NCBI RefSeq assembly: GCF_011405515.1
Contig: NZ_AP022671.1
Location: 4,269,501 to 4,333,500 of the forward strand
Direction of reading: 5' to 3'
Origin: Nitrospira sp. KM1
GTDB lineage: Bacteria > Nitrospirota > Nitrospiria > Nitrospirales > Nitrospiraceae
Length of the DNA stretch: 64,000 nucleotides
Shown in pieces: positions 43,875-53,035 of the stretch. Every line of letters starts with the position of its first letter. Position 1 is the first letter of the stretch. The position numbers were made by a program, and so were the translations under genes. The notes below the pieces were generated by a model that saw nothing but the letters and a program-made list of their open reading frames with translations, did not search any database and had not been told where the DNA came from.

Positions 43875-44731
43875 GAGAATCTGGATTGCACCCAAACGCC
43901 GGCGGCGAGGGCCAATCGATTGGAGGTCGAGAGGCGTATTCGTGGGCCGAATATTTGATGATCGGGCTGCTCGATCCGCTCGAGGATACGCGAATAGACG
44001 GCGCGCATGATCTCAGCAACGGTCAGCGCGCGCCGTTCCGCGCGCGGCAAACTCTCTAGGGCGGCTTGAGCTTTCTTGTAGTACTGGCGCGCTCGGGCGC
44101 TTTCAAATGCGACGAGTTCACGCAGAGCGGGAGAATGCTGTTTGGCCAGCAGTTCACTCTCTCCGCAGTGAAATCGCGCCAGATCCTCTAGGGGAAGGTA
44201 GACACGTCCTTGTTCAGCATCAGTTGCGAGGTCGCGAAGAATATTGGTCAGCTGAAAGGCCATTCCCAAGTCAACCGCATAGTCCTGGGCGTGGGCGGAG
44301 GTGGCGCCGAATACATGGAGACACATCAAACCGACGACGGACGCCACGCGATAGCAGTAGAGCGAAAGCGCGTCGAACGTTTCGTAACGTGTTGTGGTGA
44401 GGTCCATTTCGACCCCTTTGATCAACTCTTCAAAATAGGCTTGAGGAATCGATAGCCGCCTGACATGGTGAGCCAGGCTGATCATGATGGGCCACGTCGG
44501 CGTCCCGTGATACACCGCATCCAACTCGGATCGCCAACGGCGCAGTTCCTCCTTGGGTTCGCTTCCATGCGTCGGCTCATCGACCGCGCTATCCACCGCT
44601 TTGCAGAAGGCGTACACCGTATACATCGCGTTTCGCCTTGTGGCCGGCAGGAATAAAAATGAGTAATAGAAGTTGCTTCCACTGCTTTTGGTCAGTTGGG
44701 TGCAATACGCCTGGGCTTCTTGTGGTGTCAT
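43871..44731 (-). CDS. hpnD: presqualene diphosphate synthase (HpnD-like)
   Basis: 286-residue trans-isoprenyl diphosphate synthase of the squalene/phytoene synthase family. The two Asp-rich motifs are FCKAVDSAVDEP near residue 43 and QLTNILRDLATDAEQGRVYLP near residue 165. It joins two farnesyl diphosphates to presqualene diphosphate. Its stop overlaps the start of hpnE. Squalene made here would lead to hopanoids. It lies 7 bases after the B12-binding-protein-like gene, in the run HAD-btuF-like-hpnD-hpnE. Confidence 0.88.
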   Translation of the reverse strand: MTPQEAQAYCTQLTKSSGSNFYYSFLFLPATRRNAMYTVYAFCKAVDSAVDEPTHGSEPKEELRRWRSELDAVYHGTPTWPIMISLAHHVRRLSIPQAYFEELIKGVEMDLTTTRYETFDALSLYCYRVASVVGLMCLHVFGATSAHAQDYAVDLGMAFQLTNILRDLATDAEQGRVYLPLEDLARFHCGESELLAKQHSPALRELVAFESARARQYYKKAQAALESLPRAERRALTVAEIMRAVYSRILERIEQPDHQIFGPRIRLSTSNRLALAAGVWVQSRFS

Positions 44732-44738
44732 AGGTGTC

Positions 44739-45671
44739 CTAAAAGCGCGTGGAATTCATCGGCCATGACACACGTCGCACGGAAGGTGATCTCGTCTCAG
44801 CATCGATGTGTCCGGAAAAGACGGACGCGAGCAGTTCCACTCCGTCGACAAGCCGTGGGCCAGGCCGACTGAAGTAAGAGGTTGCATCGACCACGAAGAC
44901 GTTGGGCCACTCGAGCGCCGCTCGTGACCAGTCGGTTGAGTGTTCAAGCAAAGTATGCACTTCTGCGCACGTGCGGGACACTCCAAAACCGCAGGGCATG
45001 AGAATTACGATGTCAGGTGCCGCAGCGAATGCCTCCTGCCAGGATATCTCCCGCGACGGTTGGCCTGCTTGTCCGACCACGTCGATTCCTCCCGCCATAT
45101 CGACCATCTCCGGAATCCAATGCCCGCCGGCGTAGAGTGGAGCGAGCCATTCCAGACAAAGGACGCGTGGCTTGATGGATGAAGAGGTGTGGGCCCTCGC
45201 CTGCTCCAGCCGGTCGCGAAGAGATGTGGTGAGTCTGCACGCTCGATCGCATTGTTCCACGGCTTTGCCGATGCGCGCGATGTCATGCAGCACGGCATCC
45301 AGTGTTGTCGGATTCAGCTTGACGATCCGCGGCGGGACGGACAGGCATTTCACGGCGCGACCGATTTGATCCGGTGTGACCGCACAGACATGGCAAAGAT
45401 CCTGAATCAGCAGCGTGTCGGGATTTGCCTCGATGAACGCTCGTTCGTCGAGACGGTACAGATGTCCACTTGATGCCGCCAGATGTTTGACTTCCTGGTC
45501 GATGCGGGCGCTCGACGAATGACGACTGTCGACCAATGATTCAACCAGTATCCGTGCATGCCTCACGTCAGTCGGGTAGTCACATTCATGACTGATCCCG
45601 ACCAGGTCGTCGGCCAGGCCGAGGGCTGCCACGACCTCGGTTGCACCGGGAACGAATGAACAGATTCTCAT
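44739..45671 (-). CDS. BtuF-like cobalamin-binding / periplasmic-binding-fold protein
   Basis: 310 residues from the ATG at 45671, preceded by GAGGA. It has the BtuF/TroA-like opening RICSFVPGATEVVAALGLADDLVGISHECDYP, then PDTLLIQDLCHVCAVTP, a central helix, VLCLEWLAPLYAGGHWIPEMV and a second lobe ending with FSRPGPRLVDGVELL. No signal peptide is visible, so it is either cytosolic or exported in another way; proteins of this kind occur often without their ABC partners. Binding of corrinoid is inferred from family resemblance. The B12-dependent NrdJ gene is 2 kb away. Confidence 0.8.
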   Translation of the reverse strand: MRICSFVPGATEVVAALGLADDLVGISHECDYPTDVRHARILVESLVDSRHSSSARIDQEVKHLAASSGHLYRLDERAFIEANPDTLLIQDLCHVCAVTPDQIGRAVKCLSVPPRIVKLNPTTLDAVLHDIARIGKAVEQCDRACRLTTSLRDRLEQARAHTSSSIKPRVLCLEWLAPLYAGGHWIPEMVDMAGGIDVVGQAGQPSREISWQEAFAAAPDIVILMPCGFGVSRTCAEVHTLLEHSTDWSRAALEWPNVFVVDATSYFSRPGPRLVDGVELLASVFSGHIDAETRSPSVRRVSWPMNSTRF

Positions 45672-45684
45672 AAGCCCATCGTCC

Positions 45685-46377
45685 TCATGAAGACGGCCAT
45701 AAACGTATGCGGAGTTCATCAAGGTTCGCGGCCGCCAGCGTATGCGTGACCGCATCAGCTCTGTGCAGGTCCTGTACGGAATGGGTATTGGTCACGGCCA
45801 GAACTTTCATGGATGCCGCCTTTCCGCTTTCAACACCAGGAAGGGAATCTTCTATGACCAGACAGGATTCAGCAGTGAGGTGAGGATCTCGCAATCGTTG
45901 CAAAGACCGGAGCGCGTGAAGAAAAGGCTGAGGATCCGGCTTTCCTCTGGCGACATCTTCCGCGCTTGTGATATGGGTGAATTCTTTGCGTAGACCGGCT
46001 CCTTCCAGGATGTACTCGATTTCATGGCGCAGGGCACCGGATGCGATGGCCAATGGGTAGGCGCGTCCCGCCTGTTTGACGAATTCGACGACCCCGGGAA
46101 ATAACACGTTGGGCTGCTTCACCAAGCCCATGTAGACTTTCGCTTTCCGATCCATCAGTTGAGCCATCAAAGTTGGGATAATGGGACGATCGTTGGTTGT
46201 GAGCGCGGCGATGAAACAACCCCGATCGTCAAAGCCCAGGTATTCTCGGTAGTACTCGGTTTCGCTCAACGAAATGCCGATCTCCCGTAACGTGTTTCTC
46301 AACGCGGCGTAATGGAGCGGCTCGGTATTCGCAATGATGCCGTCGAAATCGAATATGATCGCTTTGAGCTGGGGCAT
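45685..46377 (-). CDS. HAD family hydrolase (phosphoglucomutase-like subfamily)
   Basis: 230 residues. HAD motif I is IIFDFDGIIANTEPLHY with the nucleophile Asp, motif II is AIASGALR, motif III the lysine of GKPDPQPF, and motif IV CLVIEDSLPGVESGKAA. The four-helix cap is of the beta-phosphoglucomutase/phosphatase type. It probably dephosphorylates a small metabolite; the substrate cannot be told. First gene of a likely operon with the btuF-like gene, 13 bases downstream. Confidence 0.88.
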   Translation of the reverse strand: MPQLKAIIFDFDGIIANTEPLHYAALRNTLREIGISLSETEYYREYLGFDDRGCFIAALTTNDRPIIPTLMAQLMDRKAKVYMGLVKQPNVLFPGVVEFVKQAGRAYPLAIASGALRHEIEYILEGAGLRKEFTHITSAEDVARGKPDPQPFLHALRSLQRLRDPHLTAESCLVIEDSLPGVESGKAASMKVLAVTNTHSVQDLHRADAVTHTLAAANLDELRIRLWPSS

Positions 46378-46442
46378 AGATCTTTGGGGTGAACAGCCGT
46401 CGATCGATGCAACGGCGCGGATTATAACACAGAGGAAAGAGA

Positions 46443-46469
46443 GAAGGCCGGAGATCAGGACCGGCCTTC
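46443..46469 (-). terminator. rho-independent terminator
   Basis: A perfect 9-bp stem GAAGGCCGG/CCGGCCTTC (46443-46451 with 46461-46469) and 9-base loop. Read on the minus strand the stem is followed by TCTCTCTTTCCTC, a T-rich tail. It lies 25 bases after the stop of the SH3-domain gene. Confidence 0.65.
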
Positions 46470-46493
46470 AGGTGTGTAGAGCACGATAGAAAA

Positions 46494-47216
46494 TCAGAAT
46501 TTTAGACGCAGACGCCGCTCCGAGATCCATCCCTTCGTGCCGTCATCGCTTCGGACTGAATACACCCAGCCACTAGGCTGCAAGTCACCGTCTGCGACGG
46601 TCAACGTTGTTCCGGGTCTCAGCGCAGCTCCGGGCTTGGTACCCGTCGGGTCCATGGTCAGGGAGATCATTTCTGTTGGTGCGGCAGGATTTCCGACCAC
46701 GGTCACCCGTTGTCCTTCGGCGAAGAGCGGAGACGAAGGGGAAATGGCCGAAGGCATGGGCGTAGGCGCCGTTGGTTGCGCTGGTGCGAGCGGCGGCTCG
46801 GAAGGTGTCGGCGCGCCTTGGGATTCGGCTGGGGCTGTGGTGCCTTCGCCTGCTGTCGGCGGCGGAGGTGGAGGAGCGAGAGAGGGCTGTGAAGGTGAAT
46901 GTGGCTGCGTGGCGACGGTCGGAGCCGATGACTGAGGAGCTTCGCCCAACAATGGTGCGAGCCATTCGGTCAGTTGCTCAGGCTCCATCGCGACGTAGCC
47001 GATGCCCCCGACCAAGAGCAATAGGAATATCCAGAGCAGAGGACGCCCTCCGCCGGATTTTTTCGGTGGTTTCATCGGAGAAATGGGACGCGTTGAAGCG
47101 GTTTGGTCGAGTTCTTCTTCGGTGAATTCGAGATCAGGCTCTGGTTGGCGTGCGAAGAAACGGGAAAAATCCAACTGGTTTCCCACGGGCGTCAGATGTC
47201 CTACGAGCGCAGCCAT
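46494..47216 (-). CDS. membrane-anchored SH3-domain protein
   Basis: 240 residues from the ATG at 47216, with GGAGG upstream. A cytoplasmic N-terminus of about 57 residues leads to a single transmembrane helix (LLWIFLLLLVGGIGYVAM), a Pro/Ala/Ser-rich linker with PPPPPPT of about 80 residues, and a C-terminal SH3b-like domain (LRPGTTLTVADGDLQPSGWVYSVRSDDGTKGWISERRL). SH3b domains often bind peptidoglycan, so a periplasmic wall-contacting role is likely. The gene stands alone with a terminator. Not assigned to a named protein. Confidence 0.75.
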   Translation of the reverse strand: MAALVGHLTPVGNQLDFSRFFARQPEPDLEFTEEELDQTASTRPISPMKPPKKSGGGRPLLWIFLLLLVGGIGYVAMEPEQLTEWLAPLLGEAPQSSAPTVATQPHSPSQPSLAPPPPPPTAGEGTTAPAESQGAPTPSEPPLAPAQPTAPTPMPSAISPSSPLFAEGQRVTVVGNPAAPTEMISLTMDPTGTKPGAALRPGTTLTVADGDLQPSGWVYSVRSDDGTKGWISERRLRLKF

Positions 47217-47334
47217 CACATACCTCCAAACTGAGCGGCCGGATGCCGTATCGTCACAATCGCGAAATACTTATCACCATCATTCTAGCCTGTCAATTTT
47301 ATCCACGACACGCGCCGATCGGTCGACCGATTGC

Positions 47335-49113
47335 TCAACAACTCTTGGTCTTTGTGCAGGACAACACCTGATCGGCCCGGCTCCCCGATCGAAACACCGT
47401 GAGACCTTTGCAGCCAAGTTCATGGGCCAGCAGCAGCGCCCGGGCAACCTCTTGGCGAGTCGCTGTGGATGGCAGATTGATCGTTTTGGACACTCCGCTG
47501 TCGCTGTAACGCTGAAAGATCGCCTGCATGCGAACGTGATGTTCGGGTGCCACGTCATGGGCCGTGGGAAACAGCAGGCGAAGGTGTGACGGAATGGTTG
47601 GCACGTCTCGAATCGATGGCGCGGCATCCAGGTGCGTCTGGATACGATCCAGGTCAAGTCCCTCTACCCGTGCCATCCGCATGAAGAGGGGATGACGAGT
47701 GACCAGTTGGCGCCCGTTCAATACCGTCCGTACGGTTTGAATCGCATAAATCGGTTCGATGCCCGGTGAGCATCCTGCGATGATGCTGATCGTACCGGTT
47801 GGGGCGATCGTGGTGACCGTCGCATTCCGCAAGATACCGCTGGTGTGTGCACGATCTCTGTGGAGTGCCGGATACGGCCCTCGCTCTTCGGCGAGCCTGT
47901 GAGACGCCCGGTGCGCCTGAGACTTCAAAAATTGCATGAGCCTGCGCGCCACGGCGAGCGCCTGATCCGAATCATAGGGGATGCGTAGTCGAATCAAGAG
48001 GTCGGCGAAGCCCATGATGCCGAGGCCGATCTTTCGAGTGCGTTTAGTGGCGGCCTCGATTTCAGCCAGGGGGTACCGATTGCGGTCGATGACATTGTCG
48101 AGAAAACGGACAGCGAGTTCGACCGTTTCCCCCAGACGGGAGTAGTCGAGAACAGGTCCGTCAGGACGCTCCAGGACAAAGTTTGAAACATTGATCGATC
48201 CGAGCGTGCAGGACTCAAACGGCAGCAGCGGTTGTTCTCCGCATGGGTTGGTGGCTTCGATGCGGCCGAGCCGCGGAGTAGGATTGGCTCGGTTGATGGT
48301 ATCCAGAAAGAGGACACCCGGTTCTCCGGATTCCCAGGCGGCGTCAACCAGCCGATCAAAAACCATCCGTGCGGAGATGCGTTTGACGGCCAAGCCGGTT
48401 CGCGGATTGATCAGCGCGTAGAAGCGGTTCTGTTTCCTGGCGCGCATGAACGACCTGGTCAGTCCCACAGAGAGATTAAAGTTCGTCATTTCCGCCGGAT
48501 TCCGTTTGAGCGCGATAAAATCAAGAATATCGGGATGATCGATCTGCAGAATCCCCATGTTTGCTCCGCGGCGGGCACCGCCTTGCTTGATCACGTCGGT
48601 CGTGAGATTGAATACACGCATGAACGAGATCGGGCCGGATGCCATGCCGTTGGTCGAGGCGACCAGATCGTGCCGCGGCCGAATACGGTTGAACGAAAAC
48701 CCAGTTCCACCTCCTGATTGGTGGACCAATGCTTGTGACTTGACGGATTCCAGAATGGACGCGAGCGAATCCTCGACGGGAAGTACAAAACACGCCGATA
48801 GTTGTTGTAAGGAACGGCCGGCATTCATCAATGTTGGAGAATTGGGAAGGAAGTCGAGCCTCGCCATCATCTCGTAAAACCGGCTGGCTGCATGAGGCAA
48901 TCTCGATCGCTTCGAATATCGTAGCTCGGCCGAGGCAATATCGGTCGCAATGCGCCAGAACATGTGCGCGGGCGTTTCACGTCCGGTAGCGCCCCGACGC
49001 TTCGCGAGATATCGGTTCCTCAAGACGACTCGGGCTTCGGTTGTGAGCAACGGAAGCGGCAACCTGTCCGGCGGGGCAGCGGTCATAGGTATCATTATAT
49101 CCGCCGCATGCAT
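47335..49113 (-). CDS. nrdJ: adenosylcobalamin-dependent (class II) ribonucleoside-diphosphate reductase
   Basis: 592 residues. It reduces ribonucleotides to deoxyribonucleotides with B12 as radical source. The core has the first redox cysteine in [15 protein letters not shown], the [22 protein letters not shown] segment with the NxCxE active site, [14 protein letters not shown], and TAPTGT-like [20 protein letters not shown]. The C-terminus ends with the redox pair SCTKTKSC. It is shorter than many NrdJ because no long C-terminal domain follows. The start could be the ATG at 49113 or an in-frame ATG at 49086, 7 bases after a TATAAT. Confidence 0.92.
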   Translation of the reverse strand: MHAADIMIPMTAAPPDRLPLPLLTTEARVVLRNRYLAKRRGATGRETPAHMFWRIATDIASAELRYSKRSRLPHAASRFYEMMARLDFLPNSPTLMNAGRSLQQLSACFVLPVEDSLASILESVKSQALVHQSGGGTGFSFNRIRPRHDLVASTNGMASGPISFMRVFNLTTDVIKQGGARRGANMGILQIDHPDILDFIALKRNPAEMTNFNLSVGLTRSFMRARKQNRFYALINPRTGLAVKRISARMVFDRLVDAAWESGEPGVLFLDTINRANPTPRLGRIEATNPCGEQPLLPFESCTLGSINVSNFVLERPDGPVLDYSRLGETVELAVRFLDNVIDRNRYPLAEIEAATKRTRKIGLGIMGFADLLIRLRIPYDSDQALAVARRLMQFLKSQAHRASHRLAEERGPYPALHRDRAHTSGILRNATVTTIAPTGTISIIAGCSPGIEPIYAIQTVRTVLNGRQLVTRHPLFMRMARVEGLDLDRIQTHLDAAPSIRDVPTIPSHLRLLFPTAHDVAPEHHVRMQAIFQRYSDSGVSKTINLPSTATRQEVARALLLAHELGCKGLTVFRSGSRADQVLSCTKTKSC

Positions 49114-49174
49114 GTTTGACGATGTGCACCAGCGGCTAGTATCTTATGCTTCTGCCACGCGCAGCGAACGGCCG

Positions 49175-49588
49175 ATGAAATCCTTCAGGCAAGAATTATC
49201 GTTTGAGACCGCGACGAGGCGCGCCTATCTGAATATTACTTCTCAGGTCGAAGAGGCCGTTGCGAGAAGCGGTGTCAAAGAAGGCCTGGTGCTCGTCAAC
49301 GCGATGCATATCACGGCCAGCGTTTATATTAATGATGACGAGCCAGGCCTCCTGCAGGATTATGATGAGTTTTTGGAGACCGTCGCTCCGCACGATGCGT
49401 CCTATCGCCATAATGACACCGGGGAGGACAATGGCGATGCGCACATCAAGCGTCAACTGATGGGACGCGAAGTGGTCGTCGCGGTGACGAACGGCCGGCT
49501 GGATTTCGGACCATGGGAACAAATTTTCTACGGAGAGTTCGATGGAAGAAGACGGAAACGTGTTCTCATCAAGATCGTCGGGGAGTAA
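49175..49588 (+). CDS. yjbQ: secondary thiamine-phosphate synthase enzyme (YjbQ/UPF0047)
   Basis: 137 residues. The family signature is intact: [47 protein letters not shown] and [18 protein letters not shown]. YjbQ proteins form trimers; a thiamine phosphate synthase activity has been reported and is thought to be secondary. The ATG at 49175 matches the usual family N-terminus ([12 protein letters not shown]). It is divergent from nrdJ. Confidence 0.93.
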   Translation: MKSFRQELSFETATRRAYLNITSQVEEAVARSGVKEGLVLVNAMHITASVYINDDEPGLLQDYDEFLETVAPHDASYRHNDTGEDNGDAHIKRQLMGREVVVAVTNGRLDFGPWEQIFYGEFDGRRRKRVLIKIVGE

Positions 49589-49720
49589 GGGGACTGGTAT
49601 GGTGGCAGGAGTCCAAAGGCTTACGCTGGAAGTTCGTCGTCCCTTGCTCCGGCATGAAAAGTTTGGCAACATGAACTCACCTGGCCGATACGTGAGTGCT
49701 TGTCATCGAAGGAGTTTTGG

Positions 49721-50734
49721 ATGTTGAGTTGGTCCCGCCCGGATCCCCTGACACGGGATCTCATTCATTTGATCAATGCCCGTCGCCATGATCATGGCGA
49801 CACCGATGCCGCCATCGATACACTGCAGGCATTTCTCGAACAGGGTCGGGAACACGATCTCCTCACGGTTCTCGCCGCGCTCGATGAAGACATGGCTGAA
49901 TGGTTGTTTGATTTGGTTGCGGAGGCCTCATGTTCGATCATGCTGGACACTGCCACCGATGACAAACAGTCCTACGCCGTCATGGCCGCGCTGGAACTTC
50001 CGCTTCAAGCCAACCTGTCTCATCCGTTGAAACTTAAAATCGATCCAGTCGCGACGGCCGATCTTTTGCACCGGCATCTCAGGTTGTCCGCAGGGACGCT
50101 GGTTCGGGTCGAGGCCCGGTTACTCACCGATGCGACGTTGGAACCGCTCAGTCTACAGACATTGAACGAGCATTTGACCTCTGTCGGGGATTCTCAACGA
50201 ACCCAATCGATCGCAGCGAGGCTCTACCCTCCGGTTGAAAACACCGCATTTCTGCTATTTGAATTGATCGGTGTACCAGATTCGGACCTTCCCGACTCTC
50301 TTGAAGATCCACATCGCCGAGCGCTCCTAGAGGGTCTGGTGGAACAATGTCCCGAACTCGCCCGCGCACCGGATACGCTCGACGCACCAGTGTACGCGTC
50401 CTACGCCATGTTCGATGCGCAGAACGCGGTTCGGCTGCATCATCTCGCAGATGAGACCGCCGCCGTTTGGCACGACCTCGACCCGCTGGTTCGTGCAAGG
50501 ACGATTGTTCATCTCCATACCCAATGCGGCAATGGCGTGTACATGCCTGTCTGGACCGATCTGTTCGATCCCGAGTTGCCAGAGGATCACGGACCAGTTT
50601 GGACGTCGCCTGATGTCTGGGTCTTTACGGCCGATCTTCCCATCGAATGGCCAGGCGAGATGCTGACCAACCGTCTGCTGGCGGAAGGATGCACGAGATT
50701 CGAAAATCACATCGTCGAGGCTCCGGAAAACTGA
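49721..50734 (+). CDS. hypothetical protein
   Basis: 337 residues, soluble and acidic, no signal peptide. It begins MLSWSRPDPLTRDLIHLINARRHDHGDTD and has helix-rich N-terminal part (FLEQGREHDLLTVLAALDEDMAEWLFDLVAEA), a central segment VRVEARLLTDATLEPLSLQTL, and a C-terminal WTDLFDPELPEDHGPVWTSPDVWVFTADLP. I do not recognise a family. AAGGAG lies 7-8 bases before the ATG at 49721. The next gene starts 97 bases after it. Confidence 0.6.
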   Translation: MLSWSRPDPLTRDLIHLINARRHDHGDTDAAIDTLQAFLEQGREHDLLTVLAALDEDMAEWLFDLVAEASCSIMLDTATDDKQSYAVMAALELPLQANLSHPLKLKIDPVATADLLHRHLRLSAGTLVRVEARLLTDATLEPLSLQTLNEHLTSVGDSQRTQSIAARLYPPVENTAFLLFELIGVPDSDLPDSLEDPHRRALLEGLVEQCPELARAPDTLDAPVYASYAMFDAQNAVRLHHLADETAAVWHDLDPLVRARTIVHLHTQCGNGVYMPVWTDLFDPELPEDHGPVWTSPDVWVFTADLPIEWPGEMLTNRLLAEGCTRFENHIVEAPEN

Positions 50735-50831
50735 GCGTTCTCCTTTCATTTCTTCTCTGCTGAATCAGGACATTTCGTCGATTTTTTTCCCCTCTTGTCC
50801 TATCCTCGACTGTGCAACGAGGGAAGGATCT

Positions 50832-51494
50832 ATGGCTCAACAGGATACGTTCGGGAAAGTTCTTGCGGTACTGTTCACGGTCATCGGACTGGCATTGGTA
50901 TGGCTCTCTATTGTCACCAGCCTTCCATCACAACTTGACCTTGCGGCGGCCAATGCCCCATCGACCGATCAGATAACGTCGACGGATCGGAAGTCGGCTA
51001 CTGCCGGGCCGATGACGGCAGATCGTCAGCCGGAACCGGCCCTCGATCTGTCGATTCCGGGCCGGTCGTCCTCGTTACCGTTCCATGGCTCCGACGCTGT
51101 CGAGAACAGGACCGCCGATCAGAAATCGGCATATGCCTCTGGATCAATCCCCACCGACCCGCGCGTGTCCCAAATCACCAAGCTTAAATGTGCAGCTGAA
51201 ATCGAACAGTTGTGTCCGGACTCCACGGATGGGACCTCACGGACCCGCTGTCTGGAGCGCCGTGCGAAAAAACTGGATTCGTCCTGTCAGGCGCAACTGC
51301 AAGAGCGCTTCGTGAAGTGGAAGGATGAACGGACACGTATGTTCGCGGCTTGCGACATGGACATTAAGCGCTTCTGTCGGTTAGTCAGGCCGGGAGAGGG
51401 ACGGGTGCTACAGTGCTTGCAGGATCATACGCAGGATGTTTCGGATCGCTGTTATGGCACATTGCCGAAAGGCACGTTGCTCTTCACGCAGTGA
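50832..51494 (+). CDS. membrane-anchored cysteine-rich-repeat protein
   Basis: 220 residues. One N-terminal helix (VLAVLFTVIGLALVWLSIV) anchors the protein; a disordered linker of about 80 residues follows. The C-terminal 100 residues carry two cysteine-rich repeats like those of Golgi apparatus protein 1 (KCAAEIEQLCPDSTDG...RCLERRAKKLDSSCQ and CDMDIKRFCRLVRPGEGRVLQCLQDHTQDVSDRC). In bacteria such repeats occur in periplasmic proteins of unknown role. It is convergent with the FHA gene and overlaps its end by 11 bases. Confidence 0.75.
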   Translation: MAQQDTFGKVLAVLFTVIGLALVWLSIVTSLPSQLDLAAANAPSTDQITSTDRKSATAGPMTADRQPEPALDLSIPGRSSSLPFHGSDAVENRTADQKSAYASGSIPTDPRVSQITKLKCAAEIEQLCPDSTDGTSRTRCLERRAKKLDSSCQAQLQERFVKWKDERTRMFAACDMDIKRFCRLVRPGEGRVLQCLQDHTQDVSDRCYGTLPKGTLLFTQ

Positions 51495-52191
51495 CCTCCT
51501 CCCCAGACGGAAGTGAATAAAACGTCAGCAGGATTCCCGCCACCTCGATCTGATCTCCGTTTTCCAATCGTTGTACGGCTGTGGTCACGGCGCCGTTGAC
51601 GAGCGGAGGCTTCTTCGGCTGAAGAGCAGTGAGATAATATCGGCCTCCACGGCAGGAAATATGAGCGATCGATTTAGGGGCAAACCAGCCCATCAGACGT
51701 ATGGAGGCACCATTCTCTGAACCGATGACGTTCACAGGTCGTGTTAGCACGTACTCTCGCCTGTCTGTTTTGCCGCTGTTCACGAGAACCTTGGCCTTGG
51801 TTGCCGCTGCTCCTTGCGTTTTGCTGATGACGATCGTGTGTTCGTCGGTGGATACCGGTTGCGGTAGGAGGTGATTTGCTATCGCCGCTTCTTGAAAGAT
51901 CATGCGATGTTTGCCGATCGTGATCACGTCGGTATCGCGCAGTTGATGCCGTGTAATGCGTCTACTGTTGACCGATGTACCGTTCGTGCTCTTGAGGTCT
52001 TCGATGAAGTAGACCGATTGAACTTTGACGATCCTGGCATGGTAAGCCGATACCGTATGATCGTCGACCGAAAGATCGTTGTCCGATCGTCTGCCGATCG
52101 TGAGTCCGCCGTCCGCGATCTCAAGCGGGTGAGCCGTTTGGCCGTCGAGTTTGACGAGCACAGTGGCGTGAGCTGCGGTCGAAAGACCCAT
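51484..52191 (-). CDS. FHA-domain protein (two FHA domains)
   Basis: 235 residues from the ATG at 52191, with AAAGGAG upstream. The first FHA domain has the phosphothreonine-binding signature LTIGRRSDNDLSVDDHTVSAYHARI with GR, S/H and the later NGTSVNSRRI. A second, weaker FHA-like domain (VNVIGSENGASIRLM, SIAHISCRGGRYYLTAL, LVNGAVTTAVQRLENGDQIEVAG) occupies the C-terminal half. It probably binds phosphothreonines made by the kinase two genes upstream. Gap of 19 bases to the phosphatase. Confidence 0.85.
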   Translation of the reverse strand: MGLSTAAHATVLVKLDGQTAHPLEIADGGLTIGRRSDNDLSVDDHTVSAYHARIVKVQSVYFIEDLKSTNGTSVNSRRITRHQLRDTDVITIGKHRMIFQEAAIANHLLPQPVSTDEHTIVISKTQGAAATKAKVLVNSGKTDRREYVLTRPVNVIGSENGASIRLMGWFAPKSIAHISCRGGRYYLTALQPKKPPLVNGAVTTAVQRLENGDQIEVAGILLTFYSLPSGEEVTA

Positions 52192-52210
52192 GGCGAACTC
52201 CTTTCGGTTG

Positions 52211-53026
52211 TCACGCGTTCGGAAGCAACCAGTCCTGACGGATTCGCTGCCACAATCGCATAGATTCAACCGAGACGATCAGCACGGTGGTATTGTCGTC
52301 GCCGCCTGCTTGATTGGCCATCGCTACCAAGCAATCCGCGGCGTAGGCGATGTTGAGGCAATGGCCGAGTACATCTCCGATCTCTTCGGAGCGTACGCCA
52401 CGTGTCAGGCCGTCGGAACAACAAAGCAGCCGATCGCCGCTAAGAAGCACGATGTCTCCGATATCAACTTCAACGGCACTCTCGATCCCGAGCGCCCTCG
52501 TGATGATATGTCGCTTCGGTGAGCATTCCGCTTCGCGTTCGGTCATTCCCCCGTTACGGACCTGCTCCGCGACCCAGGAATGGTCCTGAGTCAATACTTG
52601 TAGAGATCCTTCTCGGAATAAATACAATCTGCTGTCGCCGACGTGTGCGAAGAAAAGCCGCTCGCCAACAATGTACGCCGCCACCACCGTGGTTCCCATG
52701 CCTGTGAGGCCGGCTTGGCTCCAGGATTCGTGATGGATGGCTTGATTGGCTGACCGGATAGCCGCTGCGAGTCGGTCATACTCACAGGGGACCGAGCATT
52801 GTTGCCCGCTGGATGATGAGGAACCATCGGAGAACAGCGATGTTGCCAGCGTGCGCCTGATAGTGTTGACAGCCATGGCACTGGCAATTTCTCCGGCGTT
52901 GCTTCCTCCCATACCATCGCAGACGACATAGAGCCCCAATGCGGGCTCTGCCAGAAAACAATCTTCGTTGGTCGTGCGTTTGAGTCCGATATCCGTCTTG
53001 ACGCTGTGGGATATTTCGATGGGCAA
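52211..53026 (-). CDS. PP2C-family serine/threonine phosphatase
   Basis: 271 residues. The metal-binding aspartates lie in DIGLKRTTNEDCFL, YVVCDGMGGSNAGEIAS, AHVGDSRLYLFREG, LLCCSDGLTRGV and GGDDNTTVLIV, all expected PP2C positions. It removes phosphate from Ser/Thr residues and should oppose the adjacent kinase. It lies 9 bases after the kinase gene and 19 before the FHA gene, so the three are probably one operon. Confidence 0.92.
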   Translation of the reverse strand: MPIEISHSVKTDIGLKRTTNEDCFLAEPALGLYVVCDGMGGSNAGEIASAMAVNTIRRTLATSLFSDGSSSSSGQQCSVPCEYDRLAAAIRSANQAIHHESWSQAGLTGMGTTVVAAYIVGERLFFAHVGDSRLYLFREGSLQVLTQDHSWVAEQVRNGGMTEREAECSPKRHIITRALGIESAVEVDIGDIVLLSGDRLLCCSDGLTRGVRSEEIGDVLGHCLNIAYAADCLVAMANQAGGDDNTTVLIVSVESMRLWQRIRQDWLLPNA

Positions 53027-53035
53027 GAATATTCC

